From positions 8,561,001 through 8,625,000 of the forward strand of contig BRXU01000002.1 of assembly GCA_030267565.1 (NCBI GenBank): 64,000 nucleotides of DNA, written 5' to 3'. Below, piece after piece: positions 9,642 through 19,685 of the stretch (the stretch's first letter is position 1; every line of letters begins with the position of its first letter). The position numbers were made by a program, and so were the translations under genes. This DNA comes from Pleodorina starrii. Lineage: Eukaryota > Chlorophyta > Chlorophyceae > Chlamydomonadales > Volvocaceae. The notes beneath the pieces were generated by a model. The model had not been told where the DNA came from. It searched no databases and saw nothing but the letters and a program-made list of their open reading frames with translations.

Positions 9642-12600
9642 TCAACCCAAGGTTAAGACCCGGTCCAGCGAGGTGAGGTGAGGTGGGGCACATCCTCCAG
9701 AGCCAGCAGCAGCACCACCAACAACAACGCCGGCCCCGCTCTTGGGTCCGCTGTCGTGGCCGCCGAAGGCAGCACCTGCCAGCACCCCGGCCGAAACTGC
9801 GCCGGCGGTCAACAGGCGCTGAGAGGAACCGCCATGCAGATTCGCGACCTGCGTCGACAGCACGGCGTCGATTCGATTCGATTGGAGTGGGGGGCGGGCG
9901 CCGATTCAGACGACCGACGATGAAAGGCAGGTTGCGGGTTCCTGGGTTGTGGGTTGCAGATTGCGGGTTGTGAAGCGCGGGCAATGAAAGAGATCTCGGA
10001 CTGGATGTCGTGATGCCCGCCCTTTGCTTCCGCAGCTGCACCGCGCTTCGGCAACATGAGAGTACGGCACACGTACGGCACTGTTCAACAACTTGCTGGC
10101 GACGCGGCCGCGGCGCGAAACGTTGCGTTGCCGCCGTTCCCGCGTTGCGTCCTTCCCCCGCGAGAGCCAGTCCCAAACCACCAGACAACGCCCCGCGAAG
10201 CACTCGCACCACCAAAATCCCACAAGTACGGCAGCGCGGTACGACTACTGTACGAAAGGCCGAGCACGGCGTGCCAAGGCAGCAAGGACTTCTCACCCGT
10301 AGGAGTAAGGCCCACTGGTGGGCTGTGGCCCCGGCCATCTGAGGCGCCAGGGGCGAAACCGCCGCCGCCGCCAGCAGGGACCAGGCCGTGTCGCCGCCGC
10401 CGCCGCCGCCGCCGTCAGCAGTGCCGTCGCTGTCATTGACCGCCGGAACCCGACGAAGGGCCGCCAGCGCTCCGGCGGCGGTCAGGATCCCCGCCGGGCC
10501 GAAGCCTCTGCCCAAAAAACAAGTTGCCACCGGCGAGGGTACACAGCACCCACAAGAGAAAGAGGCAGTTGTTATGTTCTTCGCTGATTGGTACGACAGC
10601 GAGGTAGGACAGTTGTTACAGTTGTTATTACATGGCAGTGGGAGGGAGAACGGCGGCGGGTAAAACAGAAGATACCGCAGCGAAGGGGCGGAAACGGCCG
10701 AGAATGGCGGAGGGAGGTGCGGTAGGCCGCCGGGCTCGCAAGCCATTGGCTCGCAAGGTGCACAACCCACTATCCGCTACCCACATGAAGCGGCGCCGGA
10801 CACACTCCCGGGTGACGTCCCGCGCCAGGGAGGCCAGCGCCTGGGAGCAGCGGCCGCCCAGCAGGGGACCCAGCAGGGGACCCTGGGGGTCACCGGAAGG
10901 GCCGTCCCGGAGCGCCGCCGCCGTGCCATCGGAACCGCGTGTCGACGCCGCCGGCGCAGCGACCGCCGTCGCCGCTGCGACAGAGGGCTCACCCCCACCG
11001 CCGCCGCCGCCGCCGGCGCCGACTGCTGCTGCGAGGTGGTGCTGGTCCTGCCCGGTGGCGGCGGGGTCCGGGCTCAGCAGCACAGCGCACGAATGCAGCA
11101 GACCTGCGAGGAGCCCGGGAAGGAGAGAAGTGGGGGGAGGTTTGAAGAGTGGATTTGCAAGAATGAAACAGGAAGTGGGGGAGGGGGGCGGCGGTTCCGA
11201 ACTTCCAACGGGTCGCGACTCGCGGGTCGTGCAGGGCAGGGTCAAGGCCAACACACTCACACATGGGTGCGTGCTTTCGCAGTTTTGTCACCCGTTTCAC
11301 AGTTTTGGTGTGTGAAGGTGTCGCGAACTCACACACCGCCTGACCCTAGGCATCCCCCTCCCCCCGCCCCCCCGGCCCTAGTTTTTCATTCTTGCGAGCA
11401 TCCACTTTGCCCGCTTCTCCAGCCCCCATGTGCGGTGCGATGCGGTGCGGTGCGGTAGCGGTGAAGGCAACACCCTGAAGGGCAGCCACCCATTCATCCA
11501 TCCATCAAATAACCAAATCATCAAACCATCATCATCAATCAATCAATAATCAGGTCCATCACCTGCCAGGGTGCGCGGTTCGCAGCTGGGCAGGCAGCGA
11601 GGCAGCGACGCGGCGGCGGCGGTGGCGGCGGCAGGTGCCAGCTCCAGTAGCCTCGCGGCGGTGGGCTGTCCGGCCAGGGACGCAGCCCGTGCCTTGGCCA
11701 GCACCTGCACCAGCGGGGGGAGGCGGCGGAGGCGGGGGCGGGGGGAGGTTATCCACGTATAGGCCGGAGCCCGTAAGGGAGGGGGAGGGACGTGATCCCG
11801 AGAAGGACGTACCGCAAGCACAGCAAGTTGGTAAAACAACATAGGCGAACATGCAGGCCCCCACCTGCACGCCCCCACCTGCACGCCCCCACCTGCAAGC
11901 CCCCACTTGCCCCCACCTGCCCCCACCTGCCCCCACCTGCCCCCCCCCCACCTGCCGGCCCCCCCACCTGCATCATCATGGCCATCGCGATGGGGTCCGC
12001 CCCCCTCAGCCTCTCCGCCCCGTAGTCCGCGAAGGCCGACACCAGCGGCAGCAGGGGGGGCTGCCAGTAGCCCAGAGCCACCAGGCTCCAAACAACACTG
12101 GACAGCTCACGAGAGCCGAAGCCCTGAGGAGCAACGGGCGGGTTGGCGGGTTGTGTGTGACCGCTCCCTTTAAGAGTGTGTGTATGTGTGTGTGCATGTG
12201 TAGGTGGGAACGGTGACGTATTCCCACCCGGTTCTCCTTCCCGCCCGCACCCACTCCCACTCCCGATCCAGTTCTCCTTCCCACTCCCGTTCCCAACCTT
12301 CCAACCTTCCACCACCGGTCTGTGGTCTGCGGCCTCAGTCGGCTCACCTCCGTCAGTCGGCCGTTGGCAGCTCTCACGATCCGCTCCACAAGTTGGGCCA
12401 GGAGGAGCTCGGGGGGCCGCAGGGGCTTCTGAGGGCAGGCAGGGAGGGAGGGAGTCCAGGGAGGCAGGTAGGGGTGGTTGGTTATATTTCAGGACGGCCC
12501 CAGTGTTGCCCTCGCCGTATGTACCGTTATACAGGACAACAAGGCACACGACTCCTTTCAGCCGCTAACCCCACTCGCCGCGGCGCACAGCCCACACAGG

Positions 12601-13255
12601 CCACAATGCCCGCAGCAGGACAACGCCGCGCCGCACCGGAGCTCTTTCGCAAGAGGCTGGACTGGACAGGACCGGTACGCGAACAACGCCCCTTCCCCTC
12701 CCCTCTTCCCTTCTGCCCTCCTGCCCTTCTGTCGCAGCCCCCTCTGCTCACATCCACAAGCGCGGTGCGGAAGGCGCCGCCCGTCACCTTCCGCCGCGCC
12801 GGTGCTGAGCCCTCCGCCCGGGCCTCGGGGCGGTCGTCCGCTCTTGCTGCCGTCGCCGGTACCGGTGCCGCCGCGGCCGGATCAGCCGCCGGATCAGCCA
12901 CGACGCTGCTGCGGGCGGTTCGCAACGCATCATGACCCCTGGGTCGGTCCTCCTCCTCCACCGCCGTGACCGCCCGCGTGCCGCTTGCGGCGCCGCCGGC
13001 TTGTGCTACGTGGGGCTTCTGGCCGAGTGACCCGCCGCCTTTCACGGCGGCGGCGCCGGAGGCGGCGCCGGCGGCGGCGGCGCCTTCCACACGCGGCGGC
13101 AGCGGCGGCAGCAGCGGCAGGCGCTGCATGAGCCGCACGCGCGCCGCTGCCCTGGGTTGCTCGTGCCGCCACAGGGACACAGCGCGCCGTGCCGCTGCCG
13201 CCAGCTCCTTTGCGTTCCATCCCGCCACCTCGGCCGCTGCCAGATCACCAAGCTC
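9642..13255 (-). CDS. OPR-like (octotricopeptide repeat) helical-repeat protein, N-terminus unresolved
   Basis: I splice minus-strand exons 13255-12752, 12428-12348, 12123-11968, 11704-11563, 11103-10785, 10507-10297 and 9848-9642 (stop). Every join keeps phase and gives about 540 residues. The basis for the family call is a repeat of about 38 residues. RPPELLLAQLVERIVRAANG plus LTEGFGSRELSSVVWSLVAL plus GYWQPPLLPLV fits the OPR consensus of PPxWLxxLL, then SPRDLANLAWALARLGY. A second degenerate unit reads SCEPRTLAGLLHSCAVLL across the join of exons 11704-11563 and 11103-10785. OPR proteins in these algae usually bind organelle transcripts and control their stability or translation; that role here is inference. 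Long Ala/Gly inserts (for example 11000-10900) are typical of the group. The true start lies upstream of 13255 and was not found. A FASTK- or RAP-type relative is the main alternative. Confidence 0.68.
11750..11772 (-). repeat. Dispersed 23-bp intron motif, copy 2
   Basis: This is the exact inverse of the motif at 6778-6800. It lies in the OPR-like gene's intron between exons 11968 and 11704. Since that gene reads on the minus strand, both copies have the same orientation relative to transcription. Confidence 0.7.
11849..11965 (-). repeat. CACCTGC/CCCCCACCTG tandem repeat in an OPR-like gene intron
   Basis: A 9- to 11-bp unit, CCCCCACCTGC on the plus strand, repeats about ten times right next to the donor at 11967. 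It provides many near-identical decoy GTGGGGG donor-like sites. Confidence 0.65.
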
Positions 13256-13307
13256 CTGCGCGCGCCGGGGAGGGCGTTCATAGGCATGTGTGTGGTCGCA
13301 TGCCGGT

Positions 13308-13370
13308 GTACGACATACACGTTGTACACGTCATGCACGTCGTACACGTCATGTACGTCACTGCGTCATG
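13308..13370. promoter_or_regulatory. Cluster of ACGTCA/TACGTCA motifs upstream of the OPR-like gene
   Basis: A 9-bp unit (TCATGCACG, TCGTACACG, TCATGTACG) repeats about four times and carries several ACGTC/ACGTCA cores. ACGT-core sites of this kind bind plant-type bZIP factors. It lies 50-115 bp upstream of the first resolved exon of the minus-strand gene, so a promoter role is possible. A plain microsatellite is equally possible. Confidence 0.35.
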
Positions 13371-14014
13371 AAATTGTGGTTGGCAAGAGGTTGAGGTGAA
13401 GTATCCGTGGGCGGGTTGGCAACATCGGTTATATACCGCATTATGCTGGCTGGCCTGCCGACAGCCACACAGAGGTAGCGGACTTCCCACCACACAACGC
13501 AACAAAAAACATTCGGGTTCCAAGGGCCAAGCCGTGCAAGCGTTCCAAGGGCCAAGCCGTGCCGTGCGCGGATGCAGCAGGTCGCTGCTAGTGACGCAAG
13601 CGCACGCCCAGAGCCGCGCGGCACCGCCTAGCGGGCAAGGGGGCACCAGGGACCGCCGCCGCTTTCGCTCCGAATCGATCACGAGGAAAAGGCGTCCCAG
13701 TTCCCCGCACCGCACCGCACCACACCGCATCGGCCCGCACCCGCAACGTCGCCGTGTTCATGATTTTGGGGGATGGCTTGAAGCGGGGCCGCCGACGGCG
13801 CGGCTTCTGCTCCTCGTTACGGCCACCGCCGCCGCCACCGCCACCGGCGCGGCCCCCGCCACCCCCCGTGCGCTTTGGCCTCTGGAGCTGGAGCTGCAGC
13901 CGAGCGGGTAGGGCCTGGAACCGGGGGCAACGGAGCACGGCGGGTTGGCGACACGTTTGGGTCCACTGTTTCGGGCGACTTTCATTCATGTATGCTGGAC
14001 ACGCGGGACACAGT
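13371..14014. other. No gene recognised; possible 5' region of the OPR-like gene
   Basis: This stretch holds a 21-bp direct repeat (13517-13537 and 13542-13562, GTTCCAAGGG core). A CCGCCGCCACC-rich segment at 13822-13870 would encode Gly on the minus strand. An upstream exon of the OPR-like gene may lie here but could not be fixed. Confidence 0.35.
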
Positions 14015-14560
14015 TCAAGCTCGCGGACTCGACCGCTCCGTGCAAACTTGCGGGTGCAAGGTTGTTGGGTGCAGCAGATAAGGAAAGGGGGGCCCCTGCT
14101 TGTTTGTGTTGCCGCCCGCTTGTCGGGACCACAATCCGGCTATCAGCGCAGGTGCTCCCGGAAGTCGTGACGAGCAACCCACCAGTCCGGGAAGCCATGG
14201 GGATGCCGTGTTTTGGCTGTCACCCGTCGCGAAGAGCGGATTTGGGATGGGCCATCGCCGACGGTTGGTGAGAAGGCCCACAGAAGCCGCAGATGTTGCA
14301 TATCCGACCATCGTATGACCATTGTATTGTGAAGGTTCCAGCCGCCCGGTGGCGACCTTCTCCGACGGCACGGAGAGGTCACGGTCTAGCTGCTGGTTGT
14401 TGGCGTTCAAGCCGCCACTGACTTGGCTTTCCAATCGAGCCCCGCAAAGCTGCCTGGATGCGCCCGTAAGCTCCTGAAGCGCAGACGACAGCGTCCGGAC
14501 AGCCGAAACGCAGGCCGCAGCTGCATCAACAGCCTTGCGGTGTAACATGATCGATATCAT
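14015..14560 (-). CDS. Uncharacterised open reading frame, 181 codons
   Basis: An uninterrupted frame starts at an ATG just downstream of an AT-rich segment (14561-14620). The first 75 residues are helix-prone (KAVDAAAACVSAVRTL, SALQELTGASRQL) and could form a short coiled coil. The rest is Ser/Pro/Gly-rich and may be non-coding read-through. No family is recognised. There is faint resemblance of the helical part to the coil of the genes at 40 and 50 kb, but not enough to claim relation. Confidence 0.3.
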   Translation of the reverse strand: MISIMLHRKAVDAAAACVSAVRTLSSALQELTGASRQLCGARLESQVSGGLNANNQQLDRDLSVPSEKVATGRLEPSQYNGHTMVGYATSAASVGLLTNRRRWPIPNPLFATGDSQNTASPWLPGLVGCSSRLPGAPALIAGLWSRQAGGNTNKQGPPFPYLLHPTTLHPQVCTERSSPRA

Positions 14561-15349
14561 TATTTTGTTGTTATCGCCTTTTATATGTTTCCTTTAAAAT
14601 TAGCTCATATGTATATGACTAATCATCGCCTGCACTGGTTTTGGACAGTGCAATAGCCAGGCATAGTGTCGGCCAAAGCTCTTGGTGAGAGCTGAGGGAC
14701 AAAGCACGTCGAAGCGTGCCTACTCTGGCAGGTCTCGGCGTTCGTCGTACACCGTCGGCAAACTCAGTACAGTCGCCAGGACGCTGACCGTGGCCAGCTT
14801 GGCACAACTATCTTGGCACTTATATGTGTCAGGGGGCAATCTACCAACACCTTACCTTGCTGGAGCTTACCCTTCCGGAGCGACGCCGCGGCAAAACCCC
14901 TCCACCACCTAGTGGTGTACGAAAGAAAAGGGTTACCCGAAAAAATTACCGAGCATGTACAGCACCATGGTACGCGTAAAATATTTGCGCTTACTACATC
15001 AGCCGGCCACTGCCCCAGCCGAATGCGACGGCCGAATGGAACGGAACAGCACTCGAGGTGCACTACCCAGACCGGGCAGATCATTCAGCCCCAGCAGCCA
15101 GGGCTTCTACCTTCGGTATCCGCAACAACGGTGGCATTCGATCAGGACCGGACGGTCCCGGGTCCTGAGAATAAAACTGCGTAACGACATCAGTGATATG
15201 CAGCACGACACGACACACGTCTAAGCCTTCACCGGCGGGCGCTCCCACAGGCCCCTACCTGCCTCCCCCGGGGAAGCATGAAGACGAAACCGTTCTAACT
15301 CCATTCAACCGCTTTCATCCAGCGAGCGGTGAATGTAAACAGAAAATCC
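14561..15349. other. No gene recognised
   Basis: An AT-rich stretch (14555-14630) is followed by mixed sequence with short open frames only. I see no repeats or splice logic here. Confidence 0.4.
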
Positions 15350-16630
15350 GCCAAACCAAACGAACATGAATGAAAACACATCTCGGAGTACACAAATTGC
15401 CAACACAAACCTCGCCTTTCCCGGCACTCGACGGCACAACGTAACTTGTTTATTCGCCGCTTTCAGAAGGTTGGCAAGCAAGTAAATCCGCAGCTTCCCG
15501 CTGCCGGTTCGACACACATACTGCCGTGGTTACGTAATACCATGTGCTGCGCCTGACCCGTCTGGTAGCGCCCACCATCCTGCGCTGTACGGCACCCAGC
15601 ATGCCTCCCTCCCACACATCAGCACCCCTCGCCTTTCATTAGCCGCACTCCAAGGGTTTCCGAACCAGCCTCGAACCGATCTGTCGATGCCGCGCCAGTC
15701 GCTACAAAGTTTAATGCCGTTTGCTGCCTGCTCCTAAACTAACTACCGTATACAGTGCGCCTATCCGATCTACTAAGCTCTGAGAGCCGTGTAGGACGAT
15801 GCCATGATGGCATCGTCCTCGACGAATGACCATGTCATTCGTGACTGCTCAACATGACATTCGTGGCATCCGAACAACTGGCACTGCCACCATCAGCATA
15901 CGCCTGCATATGTGCCGTATTCGGTACGGCGCCGCGCCGCAGTACAGTACAGTTGCCGCAGCTACGCTGCTCGCTCCCGGCGGCGGTTTCCCCCCGCCGA
16001 CGAGGCACATTATTAATCGACCGCGAACGCGAATCCGGCGCGAACGGGGAAGTGAGCCTCTCATACGGCGGGTTATTTCGCTCGCTTGATACCTCAATAT
16101 TGCCACTACCGGCTTCTGTGCGGACGTCGCGAGCGGTACGTCCAAGGGTTGGAGAAACGCTCGTGGTACTGACTCGCTCGAAGCCGGGTTGTCGGGATTC
16201 TTCAGCTTGGTTTAACTCGTCTGGTTGCAGGGTATCTCTGACGCTGGCGGGGTTTCCAGCCCCGCTGGCTCTCGAGATGGGTCACTGTCTCGAGGGTCGT
16301 CGGCTTCTCCCTTGGTGCTTGACCTCTGCCAACCTGGCCTGGGCTTGGCTCTGGACCTGGGACAGGTGAGTCTACTTCCCGGCGACCTCCGGCGACCTCC
16401 TCTCGTATAAACATCGCAATCTGCTGCGACAGCCGGAACGCCAACGGGTCCGTCCTTCTGTGGCTCTGCTCCTGCAGACGCGCCAGCCGCGCAAACAGCC
16501 GCATCCCATGCTCCTTGATCAAGCCGCCCCCACACGCCGTCGCCGCCGCCGCGCCGGCAGCCTCCCACCGCTCCTCCAGCGGCAGCCTGTCCATAAAGCC
16601 CACCGCCCAGCCCACCAGATCGGGCAACTG
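15350..16630. repeat. Duplicated block X, left copy
   Basis: Long stretches match 47760-49553 in the same orientation. Examples are CGCCTTTCCCGGCACTCGAC at 15413 and 47818, the CGACACACATACTGCCGT segment at 15509 and 48668, the TCTGGTAGCGCCCACCATCC segment at 15561 and 48735, and the domain-B coding part at 16370-16630 and 49316-49553. The right copy carries extra sequence (about 47870-48650) absent here. Confidence 0.8.
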
Positions 16631-16790
16631 CGCCGCTGGGTATCGGCTGCGTGCGTGTTCCCAGACGGCCATGATGTGCGTCCAGTGTAAACAGTACGGC
16701 ATGTTCTCTAGCGTCCCCATTGCTGCATGCACTGTGGTCGCCAGGAAAGCTCCGTCGTCGTCGCCGACCCTTCAGGCATCGTCCGGCCGT
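16202..16790 (-). pseudogene. Partial third copy of the A-linker-coil-B family, C-terminal (B) domain
   Basis: The minus-strand frame reads VWEHARSRYPAAQLPDLVGW, then AVGFMDRLPLEERWEAAGAA, then KEHGMRLFARLARLQEQ and LSQQIAMFIREEV. This is nearly identical to the end of the gene at 49311-53008 and clearly related to the end of the gene at 35112-41012 ([20 protein letters not shown]). Upstream, DGAFLATTVHAA aligns with [12 protein letters not shown] of the 40-kb gene, so the frame enters block Y naturally. Unlike the 49-kb copy, it lacks the stop after EEV and runs on for about 60 unrelated residues to 16202. No coil or domain A was found upstream, so it is probably a truncated copy. Confidence 0.6.
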
Positions 16791-18235
16791 CCTCAGTAGA
16801 GTTTTCCACAGCAGTGTTGTGATGCTGGCGTCCGTCATGGCGAGGGCCAGGACCTGCGGTTTGCTACTCAACTGGACCAGGCGTCACAAGCGGTGGCGGC
16901 CTTTTTGTTCTAAACCCTTAATACAAAAGTTCCCCGAACGGCATTCGTATCAGCTTCCTCGCTAAAAGCTGTGAACAGGGCGCAGCAGGCTGCATGCGGC
17001 CGCAAAGGCCGGGCCATTCACATGCATGGCAGCGATGCATACATATTGGGGTACTTGCACGCGTGTCCTGTGGTGCAAAGTAAGATGAAGCTTGACACCA
17101 TCGGGTGGGGGAGAGGGGCAAGCGCAGCGACATGGCGGCGGGGCGGGTGTGTCGGCGAGCGGTCCGGGCTGGTGCGCGCGGCAGCCGTGGATTTCCCGAA
17201 CGAACGCGTCACACCTTCCGCAGTAGATAACTTTGTTGTGTTATATGTATGGGTAAAAGAGCTTGTGCAGTGTGTAGAGTAAGAGCGTATCCTTGAAGTC
17301 GGACGAGTTCGCCGCAAAGATGCTCACGATGTCACGAACGACGACTTTATTTCATGTGCGAGCATACACCTTGCCAAAAAAATGATGAAGTTCTTTGAAA
17401 TAAGAGGTTCTATTGTAATGGTACCAACGAAGTGCAATAGGACGAGGAGCCTTCTAATGGACCGCGAGTCCGCGACTGCCAGCGTCAACGCAGCGTTTGT
17501 CGCGAGACAACTTTACCATAACTATAGAATCATACCAGCAAATAAAGGAAGTTAATGATGACAATTGATTGGAGCTGCTTTGTAACCGAGCATTCGTTAC
17601 GTTTGCTGACCGCATACAGACGTACGGCGGCGGACAGGGACGGACGGCAGGACCGTGCAGGACGACCAAGCGCCGTCCTTAGCTAGCCAGAAGTTACAGC
17701 GTCTCTCTATGACAATTGCATATACGCCACTCGAACAGGGTTGTTCCCGGCGGATGAATGTCTTCCAAGAATCGGAAGATCACAAATGGTGTTAAGCAAG
17801 TACCGTTGCTACCGTACGATACAAAGTTCGACATGTGTGATCGTTGTGTATGCATGGCCTTCCCAGTTGGTTAACGGGTGTTGCACTGTGGGCGACTCGC
17901 CCTGTGGCAGGACGAGCACCGGGGGCCCTGACCGGGCCGAGACACAGTGCAGGGGCGGGCGCGCGGCTATGTCCGTCTGTCCCACCGTGCGCGCCTCGCT
18001 CCCTCACTCGCGCCAGCCAGGGGCACCCTCCACGGCCCCAGGCCAACCAACTCAGCGGCGCAGACGACTGTGGGCCGCGCCAAGCAGAAGTGAGAGGCAT
18101 CACACACCTGAACAAACCCCTAACAAAACCAGCTCTCACCCCCTGCCTGGCCAGCCTACTCGCGCGCTCCCGAGGCTCTGGAGCTCGAAACAAAAGAATG
18201 CCTCCGAACGCCCTCTACCCCTGGGGCAGGGGCCC
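16631..18235. repeat. Duplicated block Y, left copy
   Basis: About 1.6 kb is nearly identical and collinear with 44257-45823. It starts at CGCCGCTGGGTATCGGCTGC and ends near GAACGCCCTCT before the two loci diverge. Differences are small indels, for example 5 extra bases at 17325 and 4 at 16727. The open frames inside (17792-18193 minus and its right counterpart) are shared only because the copy is recent. No known protein was recognised. Confidence 0.88.
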
Positions 18236-19685
18236 AAACCAACGGGGAGGCACCACCGCACAGCACACACCCATAACTACGAGGCAAGGGAAAGCCTTTA
18301 CCCAGGCCAGACACGGTCCCGCACGAGAGCGAGCTACCACGGGGGTGAGTCCCCTCACCAAGGTCTCCATGAAAGCCAGCACAGCAAGGAGCCCAACTGC
18401 CACAACACGACAGCCAAGGCGCTGCTACAGGAGCCGCTTGCTAAAGGCACACACCCGCACGCTGGCCCACAAGGCGGCCTCCTCCTGGGGGCTACGGGTT
18501 CTCCGATGCTGCCCAGCACGGGGCAAAACAAACCACCTAAGGCCGCAGGGTTGATGACAAGCCGGCGCGGCGCCCCCTGGAAAGCCCACTACGGGGCACT
18601 GCTCACAGGCGCTGCCTGCCCTTGCCTACCATGCAGAGAAACCTACCCCTCCATCCCTGGCCGCCTGCGGAGCCTTGCACCACCTATCCTCCCTCTGCAC
18701 CCCCTCCCTCTCCACCTCTCCCTCCCCCCGCACACCAAAGCTACAGGCCTCCCTCACCGCACCTCTCAGCCGTCGGCCAGCACAAAAAACTCCCCTCACT
18801 CCTCGCCAGGCCCCATCTCCTGAGGTGAGGGCATACACACCCACCCGCACGAGCCAAAACACGCAGGCCTGCTCCTTCCCTTTCCTGCTAGCCAACGAGA
18901 CCCTTGGCCAGGAAACCCTTGCCCGCCCGCCCAGCCCTCCCCTTGCCCACAACCCTCCCTGCTCTCCTCACTCCACCCCCCCCCCCTCCAGCTCCCCCAT
19001 CCCAGCCCCCCACCCCCCCACCCTCCTCCCCCACCACCACCCGCTCCCTCCTCTCCTCCAACCAACACCCCTGGCCCCGTCACTGGGACAGCTGCTTAGG
19101 CCGTGATCTCCACCGGTGCTGCGCACCACACTCGCTCCTCAACGACCGCTAGGATGGGGTGCTGCAGCCTGATCCTGTCCCAGCCGTGCCGGGGGTCTCC
19201 AGAGCCGTGAACGAGTGCAGGCGCACCCAAATGTCCGTCACTGCGAGGGTGCGTGCCCGGTCCAGCGGCGAGGCTGTGGCTGCACCCCGCACGGCTGCTG
19301 CTGCCTCTACTGCTGCCGCCACCACTTCCACCACCACCATCTCTCCAGCCCCCGCATCCTGCATCGGGGTGTTCAGTGGGGGTCCCTCATGCGGGTGTTG
19401 TCTGGACTGCGGCATTCTTGCTGCGTTTCACTCGCTCGCATGCCGCTGCACACTGTTTTGTTGCTGACTGTTGTGCGTGCCGAGCACTCCCGGTGCTGGC
19501 TTTCGGACTGCCCTGCGTGGTTTTTTGCCTGTCCTGGCGGTGTGCTTGGCGCGCGTCACTCACTGTTTCTTTGCAAGTCTCTGTGCTCTCTGCAGTGTAA
19601 ATGGTCCATCGTCAGGCCACTCCTCGTGCCCTGCTTGTTGCATCAGCAGTTTTAAAAAAAAGTCAGCTGATAGAGTACCAAACAG
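18236..19685. other. C-rich low-complexity region without a recognised gene
   Basis: Positions 18640-19090 are dominated by CCTCCC/CCCCAC tracts. A minus-strand frame at 19415-19149 (RTLAVTDIWVRLHSFTALE near its end) looks protein-like but matches no family I know. The satellite starts at about 19686. Confidence 0.4.
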
